DNA of 64,000 bases, taken from contig NC_056000.1 of the NCBI RefSeq assembly GCF_018446385.1, positions 76,456,688-76,520,687 on the forward strand, read 5' to 3'. A model generated the notes under the pieces. It was not told where the DNA came from, did no database searches, and saw only the letters and a program-made list of their open reading frames with translations. This document shows positions 1-11,896 of the stretch, one piece after another (the stretch's first letter is position 1; each line of letters opens with the position of its first letter). The stretch is from Zingiber officinale. Taxonomy: Eukaryota > Streptophyta > Magnoliopsida > Zingiberales > Zingiberaceae. A program made the translations under genes and the position numbers.

Positions 1-268
1 CTTTGACAAATTTATTACTTGATTGTGTATTTCAACATTTCATACTTTGGTGTACTTATATGCATGTTTTTTTTTATAAATGTCAAAGAGAGAGGATTAG
101 AGATTAAGTAACAAAAATAAACGAAAATATGAAAAAATAACCCTAAAATGATCAATAGAATAAAACTTTCTTATTTCATATTAGATTTCTTTTAAAGCCA
201 ATTTCTATATATGTTTGCATTTTTTTTAACTTTAACCCAGGTTGCCATTGTATCAAAAAATGGGAGAT
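1..268 (+). mobile_element. Tail of a Copia-type LTR retrotransposon, ending in a polypurine tract
   Basis: AT-rich sequence with no coding potential runs directly into a polypurine-like stretch (A-run then TGGGAGAT, about 255-268) that abuts the TG of the LTR starting at 269. This is the expected layout of internal 3' untranslated sequence, polypurine tract and 3' LTR in a plus-oriented Ty1/Copia element. The rest of the element lies left of the window, so nothing can be said of its coding part. Confidence 0.6.
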
Positions 269-2055
269 TGTTGGTACAGTTGGCACCATTGATCAAACCT
301 GAGTTTTGATGAATGACGAGTGGATTAAAGTTAGATGTGTTGTTGATCTAACTTTGTTATCGAGTATGTAGGGTTGATAACTTGACAGGTCAAGAGAAAC
401 AGACATCAGGTAGGAAGTCCAGTCGGAATGTGTGATTCCTAATTGGTAGAGTCCATATGTGGGATTCTGGCAGGAGGTCAGGATGTTCGATTTCCGATGA
501 GTTGAAGTCCGGATGTGCAATTCCGACAGAAGGTCGGGATGTTCAATTCTCAATTGGCGAAGTCCGAATGTGTGATTCTGGCAGGAAAACCTAGTGGGTC
601 ATATTGGACATCAAGGAGGTAACTTGACATTTGGTAAGTGGAGGTAAGTCAATAGAGGAGAGTGATTCAGTGAGGATACATCCCATTTAAGGGGGCAGTA
701 GGTGTCGGTCCAATTTAGGTCAATTTGGAAAACCTAAACTGAGACCATGACTAGATCCAGGTCTAGAGGATAGGATGTAATTAATACTATTTTTATTGTG
801 CTAACTTTTTCTTGCAGGGTATACTTTGCTTTGTTGGGCTAACTATTTTTTATAGGGAAAAAGGAGCACAAATTTCCTCGGGTGAATAGTACTAAAGGCG
901 CCTTCTATGCGACAGAAGGCGCCTTGAGCTAGGCGATGGAAGGAGCCTTCAAGGGCTTGGAAGGCTCCTTTGGTCGGATAACTCAAAAGACCTTGGTAAC
1001 GACAAGGCACTAGTTTTCCGGAATAAAACTTTACCTATGGAAGGTTCATTCAGTGCTATAGAAGATGCCTTCAACACTTAATAAAAGAGGGTTTCACCCA
1101 AGGCTTCACAACAAATCATGTACAACTCTTCTACAAGCTTTTGGGTATCCGTTCGATGCTCTGATTGCTCCAACTTCATGTTGCTGCTTTGCTATGACAC
1201 TGCTGCACCCAATTACTATTGAGGAGTTATCCAACCCCGAGCTCAAGCTGACTATCTTCAAAGAATGTTGGGTAACGAAAGTTTGATTAATGTACTTAAA
1301 TATTGTTTAAAAGGAAAATGTAGCTTATTACACTTATTCTCATCTTTTTGTACTCATACCCTCTTCTAGAAGTTTCAAAAGAGGTATTTAATGGATTACC
1401 CATCGATAGGTCTGCGGGACCTGGGTCTTGAAGTAAGGGTCTCCGAAGGCTTCGAACCAAGTAAAATCGCTTGCATTCTTGTGCTTTCTTATTTCTAATT
1501 TTTTCTGCTGCGCATACTTTGTTTTTAAAACAAGAAAAAAGAAAAGTCGTTAAAACAACGTGATTGCCTATCGATCCAACACCATTGGCCAGCACTAGTG
1601 GACTAGTGTAAGGACCAGTCGACTTGTAACGGTAAAATCAGCTTGCTGATTTTTCCAAGCTCTATATAATAGAGCTTGGGGTGGCTAACCTTGGTGATAA
1701 AATAGACTTAGTTAAAGGCTATTAGATTCTCAAGCTCTCAGTGTTGATCCGTGTGGTGTGATCAAGGGATTCTGACGAGTTTTCTCCACCGAGAAGGAGT
1801 TGTTTACTAGCCAGAGTTAGCCGATGACTAATTCACCAATGGATAGGGATCATCCACCTTACAAACGCGTCGTGGAGTAGGAGTCATAATCTCAGAACCA
1901 CGTTAAATCAACGTGTTAGGTTTGCTTTCTTGTTTTAGTTTAGCTTTTGTATTTATATTTCTATTATGCGCTAATGAGTGTAGGAAGAAAACAAACAATT
2001 TAGGGTGGACCATCTATCCCCCCCCCCCTCTTTAGCCGGCATCAAGGTCCCAACA
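269..2055 (+). repeat. 3' LTR of a Copia-type (possibly Sirevirus-like) element, 1.79 kb
   Basis: The block opens with TGTTGG and closes with CCCAACA, inverted ends typical of Copia LTRs, and is preceded by a polypurine tract. It has a minisatellite-like stretch (about 400-590, alternating 'gaagtccggatgtg' and 'ggtcgggatgttc' motifs), two strong hairpins (895-925 and 940-970) and a TATA box inside a palindrome (1655-1679). Its last 500 bp is related to the solo LTR at 15784-16741 in the opposite orientation: both share the 'ccacgttaaatcaacgtg' block and a C-rich run just before the end. The left partner LTR is outside the window, so neither target duplication nor age can be read. Confidence 0.7.
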
Positions 2056-2732
2056 CTTCCAAACACCAGGTGTCCGATCAACCTTTGATCCACCTAGATT
2101 TTCTAATGTCTGGTTTCACTCACCAGGACTTTTCACTACCTAGTTTTACTCACTAGGATTTCCTCACTGTCTAACTTCACTCACTATGACTTTTCTGCTG
2201 TCTGGCTTCACTCACTACGATTTTCTAACTATTTGGCTTTACTTACCAGGACTTTCCGTTTACCTGGCTTCACTCACCAGGACTTTTCATCTATCTAGCT
2301 TCACTTACCAAGACTTTCTTCACTACTCGATTTTACTCACCGGGACTTCTCACACCAAGTGTCTAATCTTCTATGACCCACTTGGCTTTTCTTCATCTAC
2401 CAACCATTCGGTTAGTCTTGACATTGCCTAAGCTCCAATTAGGACTTTCCCAGTCAAGCATCCAATCAACCTTGACCTACTCTGTCAACCATCCCATTGG
2501 TCTTGTCCTTGTCTAACATCCAGTTAGGATTTTCTTAGTTAAGTATTCGATCAATCTTGACCTACTTGACTACTCTCTCATATCAAACTGGTCAACCTTT
2601 AACCAGTGGAGAATTATGTCAACAATCTCCCAAATGGACAATTACATCTATAATCTCCATATATTGTCAAATATCAAAACTCAAGCTTGAGTTAAACTGG
2701 TCAACTTTTACCAAGAGACAATTGCACCAACA
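2056..2732 (-). repeat. Second LTR fragment with a short tandem array
   Basis: Read on the minus strand this block starts with TGTTGGTGCAATTG at 2732, a typical Copia LTR start, and runs left until it meets the end of the other LTR at 2055. About 2095-2370 holds roughly nine degenerate copies of a unit near 30 bp ('ggcttcactcaccaggactttt'). The simplest reading is an older LTR into which the neighbouring element inserted; its remainder would lie left of the window. Open frames here are only translations of the repeat. Confidence 0.5.
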
Positions 2733-2790
2733 TAAAATTCATCGCAAATTTTACAACGAATCTATGGATTCGTCGCAAAATGTCATTTAC

Positions 2791-3010
2791 TTTTAATTTA
2801 AACTTTTCGAAGTTGGTTGATAGACTTAGAGAGCTCAGAATGACATGAAACTAGTTTCTATAAAACTCTTAATTATATAAATGGCCTCTAAGTACTAATT
2901 TAACCTAATTAGTGATTTTTTAAATGTGGATATATCTGAAAAATCTAAATCACTTTCAAAAAATCACCAATCTTAATATATTAGGTAAAATTAATATTTG
3001 AAAACATTTA
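2791..3010. repeat. MITE-like dispersed repeat with imperfect inverted arms
   Basis: About 2889-2935 and 2960-3005 form imperfect inverted arms (shared core 'agtgattttttaaa' against 'ttcaaaaaatcac', plus 'acctaat' against 'attaggt'). The leading part ('ttttaatttaaacttttcga...ggttga') recurs at about 3284-3320, and a related stretch lies near 44430-44585. No target duplication could be fixed, so the family is unknown. Confidence 0.4.
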
Positions 3011-3048
3011 TATTACCAGGGGATTTAAAGTAAAAAAAATTACCACAT

Positions 3049-3283
3049 CACTATAAAAAAAATAGTTATTTAGGGACGAAATTTTACGACGAAAAATTTT
3101 CATCACAAATTTGTGATAAATTATACGACAAAATATAAATTGTTGCAAATTAGCAATCAATTTTACAACGAAATATTTTTATCACAAATTAACAATAAAA
3201 TCTATTTCATAGTTGGAAATTGAAGACAAAATTTAATATTCATCGTAGTTTTTACGTTGAATAATTAGTTTGTCACAATTTTT
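3049..3283 (+). mobile_element. Possible CACTA-type transposon end
   Basis: The stretch starts with CACTATAAAAAAAATAG followed by repeated 'acgacgaaa' and 'tcacaaatt' motifs. That resembles the terminal CACTA and subterminal repeats of plant En/Spm-like elements. Short related motifs ('ttcgtcgcaaaa', 'ttcatcgcaaat') occur at 2735-2785. No opposite end or transposase is visible, so this is at best a fragment, and the call is tentative. Confidence 0.35.
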
Positions 3284-3340
3284 TTTTAATTTAAACTTTT
3301 CGATGCCGGTTGACGGACCTAGAACACTCAAATGCAATCG

Positions 3341-6300
3341 GACAAGCTTGTTAAGGTCAAAAGAATTTATCTATTGAAATTAATTGTCACATTACTCATC
3401 ATCATCTTCAAATTAACACCATCATATTGTCTTTCGTTCTTCAAATATATAGATTGCTGATATGTTTACCAAAGCACATTTCACTTTATATTTGTTTTTT
3501 TTTCTGACAAACTTTCAATGCTTCTACTTGTAACATCATAAGTTTAAGGAGATATTAGATTATATATATTTATTGGTTTATAGATTTTAGAATAATTTAG
3601 TATTTTTTTCCCTTGTCTATTTAAGGTTTCTTAATTTAGGTATATAAGACTTTATATTTTGTATTTCTAACCTTCTTTTTAAATTGAATAATATGGTTAA
3701 TTTTTTTCTTTTCTTAATTTCTATAACAATAATGGATAGTAATTTCAAATTGATTTAATCAAGATTTATTATATTTGACAAGATCGATATGAATAATATT
3801 TTTAAATTTATTAAATACATTGTTATAATTATAATTATTATGATTATATGTCATATTTAATTTTTTTTATTATTTAAACAATTTGTATAAATCAATCCTC
3901 GGCTAAAGCTTTAGCGAGAAGATTACCCAAAAATTTTATTCTCAGTTCTTATTTTATTTCATCTTCTCTTTGTTTCTATATGAGCTTGACCATATTTGAC
4001 CGGAACAGTATGATTTAATGATACACGGAGCTTAATGGAGTAAAAGGTTGACTGGAATATGTTAGGATTTGAATTATATTGAGGTTAAACACAATGGTAG
4101 GAGTCTCTTCCCTTCAAAAGGCAGTATAAATGAGTGCCCATCCAATGATTCACTCTGAAATTTTCAGAGCATGGTGGTTCGTGATCGAACAAGTGATAAT
4201 GTCTCTTTATTCAATTGTTTGCACCACACAATGATATAGAGACTACAATTAACTTTTTAGTTAATGGATAAAAATTAATTTAAGGACGCGGTTTGTTCTT
4301 TCATTGTAACACTAAACGAAGTAATATTTCAATTGGTCTTCAAAGCTATCAGGAATTCTTGATCATGTTATTTTATATTTTTCATTTACTGTGTAGTAAT
4401 TAATACCAGTTTCAAGTGTTTCTTATTGTTATGGAAGCTTTTGGTATTTATGCAGTCTGTTATTCTTTTCAGCGTTAATTATTGGGGAAGTTTCTTTTGG
4501 CTGTTCTATTCCTATAGAGTACATCGTCATGCACTCTGGAAAAGCTTGATGCATGCGTGTGACTAGTTAGCATCGTTTGCCTTTCATATCCCTTAAATAT
4601 ACAGTCCCACAATGTAAACCAATAGATTGACAGCTACTTATATATTTTTCAAGCGAAATCATTGTCAGCCTTCCTTCCAGGCGTTTGCCATTTTACTCAC
4701 CAGCTTCGGCCCAAAGTTCACTTGTGAATAACGACTCTCTCTGTCTCTCTCTTTCTCTCTCTCGTTGTCAATCTCAGACACACTGTGGCTAACTGGAGAG
4801 GAAATTAAACTCAGTCTCACAGAGGTAGCAAAGCATTTTTGGAGAAACTCGAAGAAAACCAAGCAGCTTCCTGTGTGTTTCGCGCAATTAATTAAATTAA
4901 AAGGGAGGGAGTGGCATATATTGGGATGGAGAATTTGTACTGTGGAGTGGGAAGAAGTATTGCACGCAGATTGATAAGAATTGAAATGCGATGTGGTTGT
5001 GGTGGCAGTGGCGGTGGCGGTTGTCTCCAGGACGAAGGTGCCTGAGTTTGCGGCGGGTCTTCAGCCATGGCATCAGAGTTGCAGTCGTAGGCATGAGGAG
5101 TTGCATTCGAGTACAAACGAGATCGAGCAGAGGCACGTGACGAGTAGAGAAGACGACAGAGAGAGAGAGATAGATGCTTAGAAACTTAAATTAACTTAAT
5201 TAAGGGAAATTAATTGTACCATTTAAACTTTGATGGAAAAAAGAACTCTATTACCAAAGTTGGAGAAGGTGGATAGGCTGATCAGTGATCTCCACCCAAA
5301 AAATCATAACAAATAATTAAAAATATGTATAATAAAACAAAGCCAATGCTCACCTCATCATATGCATCATCATGCATGTAACAAGCTAAGGCCCTATTTA
5401 ACTTGTCCTATATCCATATATTAATAAAAGGGCTCTATTTCCCAGTATAAATAAATCATAATTTAATTAATAAAAAAACAAACATTTTTTTTAAGAAGAA
5501 ATAATTTATGATCTACTTCTCCCAGAGGCTGTGCCCGCCTTTGTATAATATATACTGATAAGTAAATCGAGAAAGATGGCAGAAAGTAAATATTTGGAGG
5601 ATTGGGGAAAACGATAAATTAATTAAAGAAAACAAATATCCAAGGGAATTATAATTAATGAAGAGGTTTAATTAGGGACAAACCTTCCCTTAATTCTTTT
5701 GTCTTCCCAACCATTCCCTTGTTTTCCATTTTTAATTTCTCGGCATCTTCTCCCAAGTATTCTCTCTTGTTTCTTTAATTAATTTGCCTCCTAACTCCAC
5801 AATAAACTATGACCACTCATTCAACTAATTTTAATTAATCCTGTCATTGTCTCATTTTATGAGCTTAATTATTTCAACAATACTCTCCAACGTCGATGAA
5901 TTTATATATATGTGGTCCTAGCTTATATATATAAGGACCACATATACAAACATACATATGAAATTAACCATAATAGTACTTGATTAAATAATAATTCTAG
6001 CTTTAAGAAAACGCATAATTCAAATACTGAAATCAAATTGGAAACTTGATTGCTTTGTAAATACACAAAATATGTGGGACAAAAGTAAACTCTCATATTA
6101 ATTAAATTACGTACGTGGAAAATACCATGTTGGTTTAATTAATGTTGTGTATTTACTCAACTTTCGTGATAGAACTGATAAAAGTTTAATTAATTATAAT
6201 TATATATATATATATATGCAAGACTCTATGAAGCAAGTCAAAACAATTGTAGCAAAAGGTGGAATTCGTCATCCAGCGGCCACACACGATCAATCCCACG

Positions 6301-7871
6301 ACCATATGTGAGGAGATAAATTGAGAAGTTATAATTGACCACTACGGAAAGGGCTTATGACAAAGTCATAAACAAGAACTATCAAGTGATGAGAAAATAA
6401 TCAATATTTTTGGAGAATACACATACCTCCATTAATTTCATGCATATATATATGTATTACATTAATTAGCTGATCCAAAATCAGCATCAAATGGCACGGG
6501 TGGATGGATCACTTTCTATCCCAACGCATGAACCTCATGAAGCTGATCAAATTAAAGTTTTTCCCCCACCTTAATGCCTCAACTATTTTTCCAAAATTTC
6601 TTTTTAATTTTGTTAATTTTTCTATATTGATGCTACAATTGCTCTTGTTCTATATATTATTAATTATATTTGCTAGGTCTAGCTAGCATAGAACACCCTA
6701 ACTTGATTCAACAACTAGTTAGCCAGTAAACCATCATCATATATTGCAGTTAAACTAAATGATCTTGCCCTTTCAACTTAATTAGATATTACATATATAT
6801 ATATATATATCATTATTTAATTCTCAACATGTAAAAAATAATAATAAGCCTAATTTAATTACTGGCTGTAGGTAGCTAGATAGGTGCTGGATTAGGATTT
6901 AGGCATATGTATAGATGTCGACTTATAATTTTGAAAGAGCTAGGAAATACACAAATAATCCTCGTGGAATGTCAAAGTAAGTTCCTCATCATTCACATAA
7001 AACAACAAATTTGCAAGAAGAAGGTGACGCCAAGGCAGAATAAATTTTATCCCACGTATGTCCTTTAGCTCTTTAGTTTAAGGCGTAGGGACAAACCGAG
7101 GTCAACTAAGTTAGCAGGCAAATCACGGATGCATGGCCCATGCACACACTTTAATTATTTCATTTCATTTTAATATATATATATAATATATATATAGCAA
7201 TAATATATTCCTGCCTGCAGCACCACAACCTAAGCTGTCACCAAATTTAAAGAAAGGAGCCAAAAGACTCACATGGAATTTTTCCAGCCTGATCTGATGT
7301 GCCAAAGCATGAGCTATAGCTGATACTCTCATGCACGCTGTCGATCGAAACCCTAATTAAGATGCCAATTACATGGCCCGTGACACTCTCCTCCTCTTTT
7401 TGACCTTTAAGTGGTTGGAAGAAGAGCCTCTCATCTCATATCCCCCCTCCTCTCTCTCTCTCCTGATCTCCTCTCCTCTCCTCTCCTCTCCTCTCCTATC
7501 CAGCTTTAATTTAATTATGGCCAGAGCTGCTCGTGCAAATATATATTATTAATCAACTATAAATTATTAAGAGGAAATTATCTGATTAGTACTAAAATGG
7601 TATATATATACTGCAGGGTAAAAATTAAATCTGTATATGATCTGCAACCATGCATGTGATTACCAGCTACTGGTGCAACTCTGTATTGTTAGGGCATATA
7701 TGCATGAGGGTTCAAGATTCATGGACAAGGTTATTTTAATTAATGAAGTGTGAAGTGCGAATTTTGTGGATCATGCTGCACGAAAAGCATTTGAGTGAAT
7801 TATGCCATTCACAAGTAAAAAATCACAAACTATCAGTACTAATAATTTATATGGTTGATCATCTCTTCAAT

Positions 7872-7925
<54 letters not shown>

Positions 7926-8648
7926 GTTTGCACAAATTAACCCAACTTAATTTGAACCACAATTTTCATTTTCCATAAGGAAATTAAACTGATTAATTAA
8001 TTAATTAATTAATAATTTAAGTGAATATTAGGTTTTAGCAAGTCAATTCACATCAAAAAATTGCAATATTTTTTTGAATTAATTTTAACTGAAACTTTTG
8101 ACAAAAGTGTGGTGGATCTACAAGCTCATTTTTGGGTCAAAGAGGCGATACTAAGAAATTAGAAATCACCCATGAATACCTAATGCATACTATATTTTCC
8201 AAAAGTACACAAGTTGGATTAAATCTTATCAGGATTTGGTTTAACACTGACAAGATTATCATTTTATATCAATCATGTGGATGGTACATTCCTAGCCAAT
8301 ATGTTGAAGATATTTTCAGACAATTTTCCCATCCTAGCTAAAATCTCTAGTCATGAGGGAAAACCTTATAATTGTTCTTAAGAAAGGTACACAAACTAAA
8401 ATTTTGAATTTTTTGAAACCCCATTTTTATTAGTTTAAAAGATTGGGTCAATTTACTAGCTAGCTTGAGTCATTCTGTATTGGTTGGCTAGCTAGCAAGT
8501 TATGTAAAATACCAAGCCATCTCTTATCTCCTCCTCCAGTACACCATATATCCATATAATATTCCCCATTTCTTTTTTGTCCCCACACAAATGAGAAAAC
8601 AATTGTAGTAGAAACCAGTCAACGTAGGGAATACTTTCCCATGTCTTC
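3341..8648. other. AT-rich intergenic region upstream of the MYB gene
   Basis: There is no convincing gene. It holds many AT-rich simple repeats, including a long (AT)n tract at about 7876-7922 and shorter ones at 6200, 6800 and 7180, a CT-rich run at 7440-7498 with several copies of 'ctcct', and a 'ttaattaa' array near 7995-8015. A GC-richer island at about 4660-5180 has a (CT)n tract and open frames on both strands but no recognisable protein. It may be a transcribed leader or a non-coding RNA. Confidence 0.6.
7876..7922. repeat. (AT)n microsatellite
   Basis: About 45 bp of uninterrupted AT dinucleotide repeat in the presumed upstream region of the MYB gene. Such tracts are usually length-variable between individuals. 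Confidence 0.9.
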
Positions 8649-8856
8649 TTGCATACTGTGCCATTATTCTATCAAATTTCCCCACAATATTATCTCATCT
8701 TCCTTAGCTTCTTTCATACAAATAACATTATATTTGCACCCCCAATTCCTCTTCTCTTCCCTTCTTTCTCCATCCATCCTTCAATTAGGGCAAATGATCA
8801 CCATACCCTAATTAATTTAAGAAAGAGGATCTCTCCCAGAGTTGGTTAATTCAGAT

Positions 8857-10981
8857 ATGGCAAGGGGAGGGGGAGATCGAGGGGGAGAGTTTAATCAAGA
8901 TCACGCCGAGGAAATTCCGCGATCTACTCAAAATAGAAAGAGGAGACTACTTCATGAGCATGAGCTTCAGCTCAAGTTGGATCTTAACGAGGACGTGTAT
9001 CATCATGATGTAGCTGAAGAAGAACAAGAAGATGATAATGATGATGAAGATAAGGGTAGCACCACAGAGGTGGTCGGAGAAAGGAGTGGCAGCAGCAACA
9101 GCAACAGCAACAACGGTGATGATGGCAACGACGAGGAAGATGAAGAGGAAGATAATAGCATGAAGAGGGTAGAGAGCGGTAACACGAATGGTGAAGGGAG
9201 CAGCGAGAGATTGGCTTCGGTGAGGCAGTACAACAGATCCAAGACGCCGAGGTTGCGGTGGACTCCCGACCTCCATCTCTCATTTGTTCATGCAGTCGAG
9301 AGACTTGGTGGCCAAGACAGTAAGTTAATTATACACATATATATGATTTACCTTTCTTGCACTAATTTCATGGACGTATATTATTGTTAAATTAATAACA
9401 TTAATGTTAGCTTGATCTTAATTAATTGGCATCTTTGGGTTGCAGGAGCCACTCCAAAGTTGGTCCTTCAGATGATGAATGTGAGAGGGTTGAGCATAGC
9501 TCATGTAAAGAGTCATTTGCAGGTAACAATTAAGTTATTTAATTTCTTCTCTCTTTTAATTTGTTAATTTTCCCTTTCCTTCCCTTCCCTTCTGTTTTCG
9601 ACGACTTTAATTTTGATTCTTATGCATGAATCAGATGTACAGAAGCAAGAAACTAGATGATTCCGGGAAAGAGAAAATAATCTCTTCAGGTCAATTAATT
9701 TTCTAATTAATCCTGCGATTTAACTAATTAACTATATATATATATATATGTTGTTTTTTATCTTCTCTCCTTTTTGATAATCAAGTTTCCCATTGTATTG
9801 TAGTTTTATCTCCAATGGATTTGCACCTGAGAAGAGGTGATCCTAGGTTTCATGAGACGCTATACCACAGAGCAGCATCGTACCAACCCTTCAGATTAAT
9901 GGAAAATGGTGGTGGCGGCGGCGGCTGCGGCTACTTCCCCAGCAGGAGTAGTATCTCTAATTTCAGCCTTAATCTCCAACCATCACTAAATTACCAGCAC
10001 TCACTGGATTTAAGCACCAGAAAATTAGGGTAAGAACAACTATACTGAATGGCCTTTAATTCTCTCTTGAAATCAAGTTGAAACTCCAGCTAGCTAGCTA
10101 GCTAGTCTGCAATTTAAAGATCTCAATTCATCAAATTAACAGGCTTCAAGGATGGGCATTTAACCAGCAAACACCAACACGAGGTGGATTATACTTGAAG
10201 GAGCATGGCATTAACGAAAAGTTTGGATCTTTCTATGACAAACTCTTCAACAAGGAAGCCAAAGCATTCAATACTTCACCACATGTGCTCAACCAGCAGA
10301 GAAGCGAGGTCGAGCAGTCACCAGTAGAAGAAAAAATGACAATGGAGAGGAATCTCATGAACAAGATTAACGGCAGCTTTAATTGGATGATCAGTAGTAG
10401 TAGCATGCGACCACTAGCCTCCACTTCTGGTTCTATGTTAGAATGCAAAAGCAGTAGCCATGCTGATAGTAGCATCAAGTATCAGTTCGATGACCTATTT
10501 AGACTTGAGGTAATATAATTTAATTTAATCATATTCATTCGACACTATCTAGCTACATAGAAAAAAAGGTAACTCGACTCTATTGATTCATGTTTATATA
10601 TATAAGCAACTTTAATTTATGGTGCAGTTACATAAGCAAGAATTTGCAAGAAGAGAGCAAGAAGCAAAGAAGAAGATGAGGCTGAGTAGTACAGCCCCAG
10701 CCCCAGAGTGGAGTCATCACAACTTGCAACTAAGTTTGAGGCCGAGCTCGGGGGATCATGTGGATGGATCAGTGGGAGATAAAAACAAGTGTGAAGAAAC
10801 TGGTAATAAGACTAGTGTGCTCTCGCTTTCCCTTTCGCTTTCGCCCTCTACGTCTTCTTCGATGCTGCAAGAAGATCAAGGCCGAGATAGCAAACTTGAA
10901 ATGATGCAGAGGGTCGGCAAGAAGGCCGGTTTGGGGCCGAGTACTTTAGATCTGACCATGACTATTAAAGCATCGGAGTGA
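8857..10981 (+). CDS. G2-like (GARP) MYB transcription factor with repression motifs
   Basis: Six exons fit GT-AG rules and keep one frame: 8857-9319, 9446-9522, 9635-9689, 9804-10029, 10143-10509, 10628-10981, giving 513 aa. The start is the first in-frame ATG. Residues about 131-186 form the single GARP MYB-like domain, with PRLRWTPDLH at the start, then ATPKLVLQMM and SIAHVKSHLQMYRSKK, split over exons 1-3. This matches the Arabidopsis At2g38300/At2g40260/At1g14600 group, not KANADI, whose domain starts differently. N-terminal features are a basic patch (27-30), LKLDLNED (39-46, EAR-like) and a long acidic Asp/Glu/Ser/Asn tract (about 53-100). The C-terminus has LQLSL (429-433), LSLSLSLS (461-468) and LDLTMTI (503-509), again EAR-like, so a nuclear DNA-binding repressor is inferred. 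Targets are unknown. A possible AATAAA polyadenylation signal lies at 11087. Confidence 0.9.
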
Positions 10982-11786
10982 GATCTTTCAAGTACTTGCA
11001 TGTCTCAAAGGCCTCTAGGTAATTAATTATAGATCCATTAAGTGTGACAATTAAGTTTGATGCAGCATGAAATTAAGGATCGATCGAATAAAGGGTTTGA
11101 TCACTAGCTAGTGCATGGTTAATTTGATTTGGTTGTTATATAGGAGGTAGCATGGATTAATCCTATCCTATAATGTACTGCTATATATCATCCCAAATCA
11201 AATTAATTGAAGTGTTATTCCAGTAGCTAGTCGATCGGAGTCTATTAATTGGGCAAATATATGTGTTTTTAATTAATTAGTTAATTTGATTTCTTTGAGC
11301 TGTTTTTCTTTTTGAAAGAAGAAAAAGGAATGGATAAGTTCCACCTTATCGAAAGAAAACTTACATTAAAAGAAGGTTGAATTGATTAGCATATGAGCAA
11401 TTGCAACAAATGAGCAATTGCAACAAATGAGCAATTATATATAGATTTAGGGAGTTTTTCCTACACGTACGGCTAGCTAGGAGCAGATGGGAATGTCGGG
11501 AAAGTAGAAAATTAGGAAATGAAGAGTTAATTAAGTGAGAAGAGGAGGAAGCTAAGCTAAGGGAACTTGCTTACCTTAGTAAAGGCAAAAAAAAAAAAAA
11601 AGGCAAAAGAAAAAGAATGAAAACAATAAAAATGCATGATATCCTTATCGTCATCTTCCCAAGAAATGCATGCCTTGTCGTCCACATTTCTCTGCTCTCC
11701 CTCACTCTCATTTAAATGATGTACGTGATGGATGGCACCAGTCCTATGTCACACTAGCTAGTCTGCACTTAAGCTTCCACAACCAA

Positions 11787-11853
<67 letters not shown>

Positions 11854-11896
11854 GTATGCATATTATGTTGTTCCTAATATCAATTCAAACAACTTA
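10982..11896. other. 3' flank of the MYB gene with simple repeats
   Basis: Probable 3' UTR (AATAAA at 11087-11092) followed by AT-rich non-coding DNA. It includes a 17-bp unit ('atgagcaattgcaacaa') repeated about 2.7 times at 11394-11440 and a 60-bp (TA)n tract at 11790-11850. No gene is seen. Confidence 0.7.

Noticed and set aside
4560-5300. Search for a microRNA precursor
   Set aside because: No stretch matched a conserved plant miRNA that I know, and no long near-perfect stem was visible by eye.
8947-9283. Three overlapping minus-strand frames of 80-109 codons
   Set aside because: Shadows of the acidic, GA-rich tract in exon 1 of the MYB gene.
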